Below are positions 1 through 11,806 of a stretch of DNA of 64,000 nucleotides, one piece after another; the first letter of the stretch is position 1; the number at the start of each line of letters is the position of its first letter. Below the pieces are notes generated by a model that made no database searches, was not told where the DNA came from, and saw nothing but the letters and a program-made list of their open reading frames with translations. The stretch is from Toxoplasma gondii ME49 (Eukaryota; Apicomplexa; Conoidasida; Eucoccidiorida; Sarcocystidae). Where the stretch lies: contig NC_031467.1 in the NCBI RefSeq assembly GCF_000006565.2, positions 496,001-560,000 of the forward strand. Reading direction: 5' to 3'. The translations under genes were made by a program, and so were the position numbers.

Positions 1-34
1 AATATCGCTCAGCTCTCCGACGAACGATCCTTAC

Positions 35-1458
35 CTCTCATCTCGAACTATCCAATCAGCGACACCGAGCCCATGCATGACATTGCCTTCTTCAATGTCC
101 TCCGAGGCGACAGCTTCGACGGTGACGAGCTCCTTCCTGCTACGTGTACCAGAGGTGACGCTTTCGTATGTGGACACTGGTTTAGGCCATCCTGACGGGA
201 GCGGCTGCCCCGCTTGCAAATGGGGGAGAAGATCTTCAATCCTCGCCCCCGTCGCTCGACTCTTCAACGGTGTGTCGGAACTGCCGCTCGCCGTCTCCGT
301 ACCCCCGACAATGCACAGCGGGTTTCTAAATGTTGTTTCACGGAGGCCTTGCTGGTCATCCCTTGGCAGCTGTGAGCCGGTGCCGCGCTGCAGTTCGGCG
401 GACCTGCTAGTGGTCCCCTCTCGCCTAACACGTAGGGTTCGGCTTTCAGCGGTTGCAAAGTCGGCTAGCAGCTCAAGCGCAGTTACCAAATTATGCAAAA
501 AAAGGACCCCGCGATGGCTTACTAAAAGAGTTAGAACTTCCTCTGCCGTCGCACTCTGCATCAGGAGCTGGTCCATCTGCATACACACCGGATTTATGTA
601 GACTTCCTGTTTCTCCCTTTCAGCGCTCGACGTTGCTGCTATTTCCAGATGAGCTTTATCACCTCCGTCCGTATCAAAATACGACGACGGAGTCTTCCCA
701 TGTTGCCAGATATCCCCGTGATGGTCGCACGCATCGCCACTTGACCGTGCCCCACCATCATTTCGGAGATCGCGAGGAGAGTCCGTAGGTCCAAAACTCA
801 AGCACCTGCATGATACCGGGACACCTGCGGGTTGCTGCGCGCGTCCGAATGAGGTAATTTCGATCACGTTCAATCTCGTACACAGTGATACCAGGCTTCG
901 TTTGGAGATGAATACCGCACGACTCCCAAATGCAGTACGCTGACTACGGCATACCGAGGTCGGATTGTTGGTCCTGATCACCGATTCAGAAACAGGAGTC
1001 GCAGCGGACCATTTAACGGCCCGTGGAAATCGTGTGTTACATAATTTCCCAGACGATGTTGAACTGACGGAATTGACTGCCACCTTGAGTTCTGCTCCAT
1101 TTTCAACAAAACCATGTACTCGCGAACCAACGCGACTCGGAGCGGTAGACGTGGCCTGCACCAGGGGTACTGCTGGGCCTCCTTTAACAGCTTTGGCAGA
1201 ACCAAAGAACGGACAAGACGATAGCACTACGATGCGGTTGCCACTTGGACCTGACGGGAAGACCGGGTAAAGTAGACGGTGCTTGACACCGCAGGACCTC
1301 CGGCCACGATCGCTATTAGCCACACATTCGACCTGCCGCCCCGTCGAAAAAAACTTCTTGGAAGCCGTGCCGTGGAAGTAAATGAACTTGGCAGAGTAGT
1401 GGCGACAGCTCAACGCTTGCCATAATGCGACGCACACTGGACGTCCCGAGCCCTTCAT
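35..1458 (-). CDS. FASTK-like/RAP-type organellar RNA-binding protein, N-terminal exon (partial)
   Basis: The open frame starts at ATG 1458-1456 and runs 474 codons to a good donor at 35/34 (exon AG, intron GTAAGG). The in-frame stop at 33-31 therefore probably lies in an intron and the gene continues off the left edge. The N-terminus is basic and serine-rich with few acidic residues, as expected of a mitochondrial presequence. Around residues 294-340 there is a helix pair of the form A-T-A-E-E-V-L-T-L-L-V, then H-N-L-V-T-A-L-E-L-L-A. This resembles the repeats upstream of RAP domains in apicomplexan FASTK-like proteins (helices that scan for 'V/L-T-A-L-x-x-L-A'). The RAP domain itself would lie outside the window. 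Family members act in mitochondrial or plastid RNA processing and rRNA stability. The family call is inferred from one repeat; the gene itself is likely real. Confidence 0.55.
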
Positions 1459-3863
1459 ACCGCTTTCCCGTGTGAATTCGTCTGCGCCGAAATAATGATG
1501 AAAAGGCCTTGAAGCAATACTCCACTGGGCGCCTGGTGACGCTTCACCACCTTCTCATGCTGCCATTAGGTCGCACGACAGTGACCGAGGAATATAACTT
1601 CATCTAGCGACCGTCAAAATTCGGGCCATGCTGGCCTATGTCACGATTCAGATAATCGTGTGGGGGACGTGGACGCTAATATCTGCAGCAGGTTGACAAC
1701 CGTCTTCCCCAGGGACCAGTGATGGACGAACACACAGGATCTACATTTACCGATTGAACAGTAAGTGGCACTTCTCATATCCTGACCGTCAGAGTCGGAA
1801 ACTGTGGCAGAATGAATCGTCGGATCAGGGATACTCGTAATCATACGACAATCAAGCTCCTCAACATCATCCACGACCTCACAAGAGCTGGGCAACATGG
1901 GTCGGAATCGATCGTTGCTTTGACCTGGCGTCCTTCTACCTAAACTGCAAACATCCAGTAAATCACCCAGAGAATATGGTTAGCAGTTACACTGCAAACG
2001 AACGATCATAACTTTTCGCTGAGGCGTGGGGGACACTTGACAGTTCTGAGTTTCGTGACCACGCAACGGCAACCCGACTCTGTGGTTCTTGCGACAGTAA
2101 ATTTGCACCCGTTTTTCAAGTGAACTTCTTACAGTGATGGACTGGCTTCTCAACTGACAGTGGCAACACTCTGCGACAGCACAAAAAGAGACAAGGTCCC
2201 TCTACGAACGGTGCGTACAAACCGTACTCCACAGAGCCATGTAGTAGCATGGCAAATGTCCAGGGTGACATACACAGTTGGATGGCATTTGCCTAGGTAG
2301 TAAGCGAACGGGCAGGGTCACCAATTTTACACTTTCTCATTCATGCATAGACTTCACGGAGATGGACAAAACTGCTGTCGGGCCAAGCGTGGGGATCCGG
2401 TCCCACAGGTACAGGCGTTAACGGTTTGGCTCAACAACGCAGAGCCAGGGCCACAACACGAAGAAATTAACCAGGAAGGAGTTATTCATCATCAACTGAC
2501 TGATGTTTCCTTCCGGAACACCAAAGGTTACACTCGCACAGATCAAGCTCTGCAGAACCATTCACGCTGTGGAGAGAGGATGGATGTCTCGACAATAAGC
2601 GGACCGCCGGGAAATTTCCGCTGTTCTCACTGTTGGGTAACACAGAGAGGGGGGTTGCTTGTAGTCAGTTATCCTCCTACTGTGAGCAAGGCGAATTGAC
2701 ACGGAGTTACGATTGCTGAAAGTAACATGGTCCCTCTGTCCTTTTCAAGGGTTTACATAAAAACCCGTCTCATGCAAAACGAGGACACACACGCAGAGAG
2801 GGTTGGAATGTCGCGGTACGCCGAAGTGTAACGCGCGCATGTCTGTTTCGCATGCGTTTCTACGTCTTCAACGCAGACTGGAACCCCCCTATTCGCAGGA
2901 TGAAAGAGAGAGCGCATAACATTGAAGTGCTTCGGCAACAAGCTTCATTGCTCATTTTCCATGATAATTTTCACGAGGAAATGTCTCTAAGTTGTGCGCA
3001 TCTTTTTTCTTGACAGATTTGGTGGAATGACGGAGACATTTATCCGACGCGTTGCTGGTCAGGTTTGCGCCTGCTGACGACAGGAGAATTTCCCTCTGCG
3101 GCCAGCTCCGTCCTGGCTATTTCACATTTTTCATTCCTGTTGAAGGATTACCCTGTACCTTGGCTTCTAATCACTTCGTCTCACACTGTCTGTTTACCTG
3201 TCTTCATTCTTTTACATTCGCGGCAGGAGCCACGGCGATTCAACAGCGTAGGGGAGCGATGATTTTGTGCGCGGCCGACGCCACACTCGTCTCGCGCTTA
3301 CGGGGACTGGATTCACTTCTGTGTTGCGGTGCACAAAAAATCTGCCGTTCTTGGCCGGATGCAGCTGGGCTGACGGCGTAGGTACTCGCTAAGAAACGAG
3401 TGAACGCCATATGAGTTACGGTGTAGACTGCCGAAGCGCAACAGGGTGTTACGACGAGTTTTCTGGATGAAAGACTGCTGACGGTGCGGACTCTGTTCAG
3501 AACCACGAAGATGCAAATTCCGCCTTGAGGACTTCATACAGGTCTTCAAGTTCTGATGTGGTTTGGGGTCTAAGGATTGGCGTGAGCATGCGGTGTCTCG
3601 TGCATCAAAACAAAGGGCTGTAGGTGGACGACCTTGTGATTTGACGGTGTAGAAACGCCTATGCAACGCAGAGACGTTTTCCCCCAAGATTTCGTGTAGA
3701 CTACGGGGTTATTTACTTGTTTTGGCTGCAGTTTTGGAGCTTCGGTGTTTCCCCTGGGATAAAACGGATGACCACACTCCGCGTAGTTGGTGGTAGGAAA
3801 TTTCCGTTCCTTTCCAACACTTTTCGTTGTCAGTTTTCTGCTTACGGTTGCGCTCTTTAAAAC
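1459..3863. other. Intergenic, divergent promoter region
   Basis: This 2.4-kb spacer lies between the minus-strand RAP-type gene and the plus-strand TFIIS gene, so it should hold both promoters and 5' leaders. Short open frames occur on both strands, but none has a recognisable motif or convincing composition. No RNA gene was seen. Confidence 0.6.
3670..3676 (+). promoter_or_regulatory. Possible WGAGACG promoter motif upstream of TFIIS
   Basis: AGAGACG sits about 190 bp before the TFIIS ATG. WGAGACG is a motif described in Toxoplasma promoters. A 7-mer with one ambiguous base is expected about once every 4 kb over both strands, so position is the only support. Confidence 0.2.
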
Positions 3864-5120
3864 ATGATCATGGAAGGCAGAGATGTTGACGCTCAAGGAC
3901 CCAATGCTCATTCTAAGTCAATGGAAAGTGAACAGACGTCCGTTCTTGCCGGCAGACATACCGACAGCAGCGCCGCAGTGCCCGCGAGCTCAGACATGAG
4001 TGAGAGGCCAATGGTCTCCGGCTCTGGAACTAACACTGCTGCCATATTCGCAACATGTTCTCCATTGGAGAGGGTAGAACGGATTCTCGAGTTGAAGAAA
4101 GTAATTGATCACGCGAAAGCCGCTCTGGAGGACGGGCAACAGGGTGGTGCACCGGGAGCGGCAGTGACGCCGCTGCTTGGTGTGCGAGATGATGTGCTTG
4201 AAGCGCTTACAGTTCTTGACCGAGTGGACATGAGTCGAGAGCTGCTTGCGAAGACACGAATCGGCGTTTCTGTCGGGAAATTGCGAACTCATCCGGATTC
4301 GCAGATCCGATCTCGGTGCACGCAACTGGTTCACAAGTGGAAGGCAGGCATAAGTGGGGGCGGTTTAGCCAAAGAAAATGCGACTTCCCGACCCGGACCA
4401 AATGGCCGCGGCCAAGGAAAGCCCCCCACAGGAACATTGGGGAATGACACCGCTAACGAGAAGGCACATGGGTTGTCATCAAATTCATCACCACGTGCTG
4501 ATGAAGGACTCCACGGCGTGCCAGTCGACAGAGCACCAGAAAAGGCCTCTACGGCAGTGGAGGATTATCCGGGACCGGCGTCAGGTGATGCTGTACGGGA
4601 CCGAGCTCGAGGTTTCTTATGGCGTGCACTGGTCGACGGGATGCAATCACGAAGAGATCTCGGAGCGGATAGATCTGGCGAAACCGCTCGTGTAGCAGCA
4701 GAAATCGAGAAAGCCTTGTGGCAGGAATACTGTGTCAGGAGAAAGAGTACAAAGGAGTACAACATGCAACTGAAGACGCTGAAGTGGAATTTTGCAGATC
4801 AAAAGAATCCTGACTTGAATCTCAAAGTTCTGTGTGGTGTTTATACACCGGAACAGCTAGCGATTATGAGCTCTGCGGACCTGGCCTCTGACGAGAAAAA
4901 ACGTATGCGTGAGCTGCAGAAGAAAGAAAGCATGGAGGCATGTCAGTCAGACTGGGAAATGAAAAAATTAATGGAAGGCGCTTCGGAAGGTGGCCAGTTC
5001 CCGTGCTTCAAATGCAGGACGACAAAAACGGTGTATTTTCAGATGCAAACGCGCTCATCAGATGAGCCGATGACAACATTTGTGACGTGCTTGGAGTGCG
5101 GGAACAGGTGGAAGTTCTGA
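3864..5120 (+). CDS. TFIIS: Transcription elongation factor TFIIS
   Basis: The intronless frame encodes 418 residues. Residues about 60-155 form the TFIIS N-terminal (LW) domain, with the typical run L-T-V-L-D-R-V-D-M followed by I-G-x-x-V-x-x-L-R and, further on, H-K-W-K. After a Gly/Ser/Thr-rich linker, residues about 245-360 form the central domain that contacts RNA polymerase II (Y-N-M-Q-L-K-T-L-K-W-N, then N-P-D-L-N). The C-terminus is the zinc ribbon: C-x2-C, the invariant acidic pair in RSSDEPMTTFV that enters the polymerase active site to stimulate cleavage of backtracked RNA, then C-x2-C-G-N-R-W-K-F and stop. Length is somewhat over the usual 300 or so because of the linker. A second ATG lies two codons in; the first is listed. 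A possible AATAAA is at 5555-5560. Confidence 0.95.
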   Translation: MIMEGRDVDAQGPNAHSKSMESEQTSVLAGRHTDSSAAVPASSDMSERPMVSGSGTNTAAIFATCSPLERVERILELKKVIDHAKAALEDGQQGGAPGAAVTPLLGVRDDVLEALTVLDRVDMSRELLAKTRIGVSVGKLRTHPDSQIRSRCTQLVHKWKAGISGGGLAKENATSRPGPNGRGQGKPPTGTLGNDTANEKAHGLSSNSSPRADEGLHGVPVDRAPEKASTAVEDYPGPASGDAVRDRARGFLWRALVDGMQSRRDLGADRSGETARVAAEIEKALWQEYCVRRKSTKEYNMQLKTLKWNFADQKNPDLNLKVLCGVYTPEQLAIMSSADLASDEKKRMRELQKKESMEACQSDWEMKKLMEGASEGGQFPCFKCRTTKTVYFQMQTRSSDEPMTTFVTCLECGNRWKF

Positions 5121-8100
5121 GAATAAGTAACAAAAGCGGAGTTCGAACAGTTATGGACAATAGTCTAAACAATTGGTACTTATCCGAAACCCACTGGTGG
5201 GATGGGGCATTGTGTGCAGCATAACGTCGGGGAGTTTCCTCGGTTGTCGTGGCAAAAGGAGAGGGCATCTCGTTGATGAAATGTGGAGTCATGCAGTTAA
5301 AGGGGTTCTGGGGGTGGGGACATGAGACGGTGACTGATGGGAGTAGACCGAAGTCTGAGTTCCTGGCTTATTCAGCCACACGTTTTAGTTTGCATTCCAG
5401 TCAATCGTCTCTGCAATATTCCTACTTCTGGGTAGGGAAAACCTGGCATCGGGTCTTACATGTGGTGAGTGTCGAAAAAGGGATGAGAATAACCGCTTCG
5501 AAGGCTTTCCAGCCTCGATCTGAGAGTTTTGGATTTTAATGCATTTTTCTCAGCAATAAAGAGCTGCAATCATCCTGTAAATGGAAAGCTTTGGCGTGTT
5601 ACTGCTTCCATGTGCTATGTTTATGTGTAGTTCGGAGCTGGGAACAGCAAATACGTTTCTTTGTTCTACGTCGGTCGACCTGGTCAATGCCTCTGCTCCA
5701 ATTTCTCAATTTGTTTCACTAATTTTGCCGGGTTCAGGAAGTTGCATTTTACGGGCGTGGCGTTTCGGTTAGACGTAGCTGCTGTGTACAGCTACCACAC
5801 AAACGTCGGCAGCTAGTGCAGTTCCCTATAATAGTGGTGACTTTACTGTATAAGGGGCGTACACACCAAATGGGGGAGACACGTGCCGAAGAGAGCCATA
5901 TTTCCAGTATCTAACCCTGGTGTATGCATGATTTCCTTATCGACATCTGCTGCGGTGCCACACGATAAAAGAACCTAGTATGACTGACGAATTTGTGCCC
6001 TGCTGGGGGATGCCGAGAAGTGAACACACGGTGCCTGCTCAAAGGAAGGCCTAGAGTTCGCACGTTCTCTTTTGACTTTCTCGGAGGTTTAGACAGCGAA
6101 ATAGCAAGCGTATTTGCTGTCCACCACAGTGGTAGAGCATATGTTAACCAGCGAAAGGCAGATACTTTTTGATATAACTGAAACCACATCCCGCTCAACG
6201 CTACACACAGAAATCTTCAACTTTACCGGATAAGTTCGGCCTTGGCAAATTTCTGGCGAGGGCGCCAGTAGTCGCGGATTTTGTGGCAAAATTGTTTGGC
6301 CGACTGGTTCGCAGATACCACTAGTGGATTCTGCCGCTGAAGGAAAGGGGTGGCACCTGAGGCTTCTGAACAAAGCTCAAGATACAAGCTCACATTGACT
6401 GTTAGTCGGCCATGTGGCGTTGTTACACATGACTTTGCCCCTGCCCGTTCAGTGCGTATTTGTTGATCAACATGAATTTGCGTAAACATGAGCCAGGGAC
6501 ATCTGGCGATGTCGTGTAGTACTTATACGCATTATAGGGGTGTCAGAGCTATGTCGCATGACAGGGAAACCGTGGGAATACCACGGGCCTATCATCGGAT
6601 CAAAGCGCCAGCCTCACATGCCCTTCAGATACGTTCTATGCCAACACGTGTAGGCGTGTTGTGGCTACTACGAGCGGGGGAAATCCACGAGGACAACGTG
6701 AGCCTTGCAGAGCAGGAGCCAAAGTGCTGGGACCATAATACTGCAAGTTGCCTTGAAAAGGGGGCGGCAAGTATAACAGTGACAGTTGGATGCCGACTAA
6801 TTTTATTTTCACCAGCAGCGAACATGTGATGACAGTCGATGATAAATTTGCGGGAAGGATGCCATGGACGGTACGATTTGGTATCATGGACTCGTTATTC
6901 CCAGAAACAGGCAGTACCCGTCTTGGGTTAAACTTGTGGGCCGCTTGTTTACGTTGCTCTGATCCCTCTAATAGCCCACTGCTGGCAGCTCCTTACGGTA
7001 GTGGTCATAGCGTGCAAGTAACATTTGTGCAGGGGTCTCTCCTTCGAGTTGTTCTTTTTTTGGTCACGGTTCCTCTGGTACGTGCGCTGGAGGCTGAAGC
7101 ATCTGTATGCTGTGCAGGCATCCTTTCCCTTGTGTCGCGTTCACGTCATCAGCGCCACACTGATTGCTGAGAGCTGCTGTCCAGCAAAGTGTCGTTTAAA
7201 TGCTGCTCCGTAGTTCCCCCAGCCTTACTGTCACACCGATGCGCTGTTGACTGGAACATTAAGCAAGGTGAGGGTTCGTTGTCGTACTCTTTTCTTTTCA
7301 AACAGTATCCGAATAGTCCATGTGACACACCACCCGCACGTGTTACGCGTGATCGATGGCCCTTCTCACAACGCCTTGTCATCTTAGTAAAATGCCATAT
7401 AAAATAAAGGATCCCTACATTGAAGTCGCCTGAAAAACCAGAGTGATGCATGGACACCCGCTTGCGGTAACATTCTTGCAGCAGGTCCAGCAACAACGAC
7501 TGACACTGATGCAGACACGCACACAGGTGATATCTCGTTTTTTAATCCCTTTATTATATTCGCCAGCTGATGGATTCTGCCTGTTTACCGCACCGTTTTG
7601 AAGGATGCACCTGCTCGTAACCTTGCGAGCGCGTGGTAGTTCCTGTCATGGACTGACAGTGTAAGACCACACAGACCCTACGCAGACCCTGGGACGATTC
7701 CATCATCAGAAAAGCCGTGTTCGAAGTTGAGCGAGGGATCGTCACTGTTAAAGCAGAAGACTCGTCCATCGAAAGGGAGAACGAAATTGGATGGTGTGTC
7801 GATCCCAACACAATTTTCTTTTATTTGCTTTTAGAATTAGAGCCTGGGGCTCTCATTTCCAGCCCCACCGTTGTCAGCACTCTTTGTTAGCGTGCCCGGC
7901 CGCATGCAGGACTGCCGTTTGAATGAGACAGTATGACACGTAGAAACCGAATGTAAGCTTTTGAGGGTGAATGAACCCCCCCTTGTATTTACGATGCTGT
8001 CTGTGGTAGAAAAATCTCAGATAAACCATCAACATACCACGAGATGTTCGCGTTCGCGTGTCTGACAGGCATCTTTACACACACAAATGTACTGGCTGCT

Positions 8101-8307
8101 ACCTTCTGAACAGAGCATGTTGGCTACCGTGCCACATTTTTCTTAGAATTCTCAAAATTTTCTGTTTGAAAGGGGACGACTGAGGTGTGTCAGAATGCGG
8201 CCAGTGTCCAAGACCCAGCTAGTGTCGGTCACAGCATCGGTCATGAGCGGGAGCCTGCGATTCAAAGCTTCAAGTTTAGTCGAAGTGCGCATGTTCTGTA
8301 ACCAATA
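5121..8307. other. Intergenic, no gene seen
   Basis: This 3.2-kb spacer runs from the TFIIS stop to the start of the 643-residue protein gene. Frames of 60-126 codons on both strands overlap one another and show no domain or splice pattern. It should hold the TFIIS 3' UTR (AATAAA at 5555) and the promoter of the next gene. Confidence 0.55.
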
Positions 8308-11300
8308 ATGGCTCATCGTCAACCGATGCCACCACGTGGCATGGTTGAAAAGTCAAGATTGGGGTTTGTCGTGTCGCAGAGGTTTTCCAAGAGGAAGCTA
8401 GCGACACCCGCATTCGCGATGTGGGTCCTGTCGTGGAATATATTGCTTGCTGCCGCTACGCTTATCTCAAGGGCAAGTAGCGCGCTTTCGCCGTCAGGAT
8501 GGACGGATTCGGGGGTAGATGGGATTGCTTCGCGCGTTGGCCTTTCTCAAGTGAAGCCGCCCTGTCGGTGCGCGACAGAAGGAGGACGTTCTGCGAAAAA
8601 CTTGCATCATTGGTGTTTCCCCGGGCCGGTTCCTGCTGTCGCAGGTTTTCTTGGCACAGGAGCTTTCACTGCTGCGTTGTTTTTTCAAAAGCATTCTCCA
8701 CACTCTCGGATACGCTCCATACGTCGAAGGTGGCCCCTTCATGCTTCGCACTTTAAAGACCCCTTACACTTTCGCGCCACCTCGTCTTCCCTTCGGGCAC
8801 TACACACTTCTCGGGATTGTGCGTTCACACCATGTAGTTTCACAGTTGGTCCGGGTAACTCATGTGTTCTCCGCACTGTCACTGAAGTGCCAACACCATT
8901 ATTTGAGAGCTTGAATGCTTCATCACACCTATCTTCTCAAAGTTTCCGCCGTCCGTTGGCTGCTGCCCACGTCGAGGAGGGGTTGACGGTGTCGTCCCAC
9001 TCGCAGCACGTAACGCCATTAAATGAGGAAATATCCACCGGTGGTGGTGGCGGCAGCAAATTCACGGATGAAAAGTATGTGCCTGTGTATCCCTTACGAA
9101 ATCACGTCCTTTTTGATGAACCGGTCTTTGCGGCGATGAACCAGATCAGACATCTGATACATAAGCTGGAGCTTTCGTCGAAGCAGGATGTAAGCCCCCA
9201 CTATTCCTGTCTGTGAAGGTCAAGCAGATGGTGCCTGAAGTACTGTCGAATTCCGGGGAATGACGATTTCAAGAGCCCAAATATGCCGGTGACAGAGTAC
9301 GCCTTCGTATCATCTTACAGACAGACTAGACTCTTCTGGATTTTTCCGTTGTCCATGCCACTTTCAGTCACTGGGTTCATCAGCCGTTTATGGGTTTACT
9401 TCGTGTAAGCATGGTTTCGAAGGTGTCTGCGACGGAAGGAGGACAGAAATCATGAAACTTGAGGGAGTGAATGGGGATGATGGGCGCTGGTAAGCAGCTG
9501 TAGGAGTGTCGGTGCGCCTACCCCCTTGTACTTCAATAGAACTGGTACCTAATGCCTCAGGTATCTGTGAAAACTGTGGCAGAATGACTTTGTTTGGTGC
9601 CATAAACGCTTCCCTGCTCCCTGTGTGTGTGTATGTGCCCGTCCCGGTTCGAGTTTTTTCAAAGATTTCTCCCGAAGACATTGACGAGCAGCTGCTGCCT
9701 TTGTTGTGCGAGGGAGACTTGCTAGAGCGGACTCTCGAGCTTGCTAGGTCTAACTATCGACAGCAGGTAGCCAGTGCTTCATCAGGGGACCCCGCGTGGG
9801 TCTCAACAGTGCTGGCTGAAAGATGCAGTTCTGAGAGAGAAGCAGTCGGCGGAGACGGAAATGAGGCAGACATCAGCAGGTCGACAGCGGATCTGCGGCT
9901 GGACCAGCGAGACGCAGGGACTCCGAGCGACACGAGATCTCGCGTCAATGGGCACGAGGAAAGCAGCGAAAATGTCTCTTTTCGCAGTGCTGCGAAGGAG
10001 AGAGATGAGGTCAACACGGATAGAGGAAATCTAGATCCGCTGAGCAGGCTACGAAGGCTGGAGCACCTTTCTCCACAGCTGATCGCCCTGGCGAAATATC
10101 ATCGCCGTCGGCAGGCTAAAAGGAAAGCAGAACGCCTTTTGGCGGCGATGCTGGTGAGCGGTTGACCAGAAAAAGCGTATTGGCGGTTTTTAGCGTCACC
10201 TGGAGTTTTCATCTCATTGCGCCATCCCCATCTCGTACGGAATGACTAAGCTATGAATGAGACTCGGAGCGACCATGTTTTCACCTGTCGAGACATTTTG
10301 TTAGTAAGACTAAGCTGAAATCATCACGATGGTGACCAACATTCTTTTTTCCCAGCAAATTATTTCTCACAGGGTGGAGACGCAGCGAGAATTGACGCAC
10401 TGTTTCTCCAAATGGCGGAGCAGCGGTTGCTTGATGCCCACCTCCTGAATTTCATAGACGAAATGATTCACGAAGCCCACATGAAGTATTCGGCTTACAA
10501 GGCGAAGGAGGCTCTTTCGGAAACGGCTCTGAAGACGCTCAAGAGGAGGTATGATATACAGAGAGACTGATGCTCCAAGCCTTCTTCCAGGCCGGTGGAA
10601 CAGCGCCCAGCAGCCCGACTACTTGTTTGAATATACGATACTCGTGTGACTGTTTTTTCCGCTTTGTGACAGGATTTTGGCTCATCTAGAAATGATGAAG
10701 AGCAATCGACAGGACTTTGTCCGGATTCTGAGCCTCTGTTTCCAAACACAAACAGACAAACGTCGTGCTATCTTAAAGGTAAACTGAAAATCGGTTTTGA
10801 CGGATGCCTTTTGTATAGTTGTTCGGTGGATCATTTTCAAGACCTAATCTAAACCAGGGTTGACACGGGCAGCCATAGGTACCGTTGGCGCTGATCGCAG
10901 GTTGTCTTTAGCCCTGACCTTGTTAAGGCGATCTCATCTCCATTGTTAAAGTTGTGATGCACGTGTTCACCAACGTTCTGCCTGCGTAATGATTCGATGC
11001 CTTCATCCAAAGCCCTACGAAGAACACTGGTTTTCCCCTTCCTCCCCCTCCAATATTAGCATGGTCGTATCGTTTGTCGGTGATGTTGTACGCGGGAATA
11101 TAGTTGCAAGAAGCGCGTGTGTCTCAACTGGGAGGTTGCGTCTAGCGTCGACAGGTAAGAAAATCATTTCCTTCGGTACACTTGAGTCACACGCACCGGA
11201 GGTAGAAGAACGGATTCAGCTCCGAGTATCAAGCCAGCACGTCCTGCAACTCCTGCCTAAGCTGCATGCACCGTGCCACTTCCTGATGGCTTTCAGGCGA

Positions 11301-11806
11301 GTCTGTATACCGTTGAGGACCTTGAGCGATTCCAGGAGTGGCTAGAAGATGGAATCCAGTTCGGGGGTAAGCGTGAGAAAATAAATCAGAATAAGTATAT
11401 GGCTGGGGTGCAACTGAATCCGCTATTTGCTTGTAGAAAGTTCTTCACCCCAACATTTTAGTTGCTGCCTACATGCGGCGATGTAATGCTAACATGCTTT
11501 TGTTTTTTGTCGAGTACTCTTTTCCTTGCGTACACTGTTATGTTCGGGTGAATTAGACCGGCGGTGTGGTTTTGTGTGAATGTGGTGACTGACGCAGAGG
11601 AGACGGGAAAATTGAAGAAAGAACAACTGACGGTGATGCGAAATCTTGTCGAAGACTGTAAGCAGGCAAACCCATTAAACAAGGCAACACTGGATCACTG
11701 GCAAGAAGAAAATTCGTTCCAGTCGGACCTGAACTTACAGGCTGCGTGGGACAAGGCAGACGAGTCGGCGGGCAGTCCAGGCAACCGTCGTCTTCCGTGG
11801 GAATGA
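8308..11806 (+). CDS. Conserved-looking unknown protein with recessed hydrophobic leader, six exons
   Basis: Proposed exons are 8308-9189, 9665-10153, 10373-10548, 10673-10778, 11297-11366 and 11598-11806. All junctions are GT/AG, phases agree throughout, and the total is 1,932 nt (643 residues). Residues about 37-54 form one hydrophobic segment behind a basic N-terminus, compatible with a signal anchor or a recessed signal for secretory or apicoplast routing. Residues 60-240 are Ser/Arg-rich and low in complexity, like a transit or linker region. From about residue 250 the protein becomes well-behaved: a K-Y-V-P-V-Y-P-L-R-N-H-V-L-F stretch, then mostly charged amphipathic helices to the C-terminus, which ends R-R-L-P-W-E. 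I do not recognise the family. AATAAA at 11927-11932 lies 120 nt after the stop. The exon 2 acceptor (after TTTTTTCAAAG) is the least certain junction. Confidence 0.7.
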
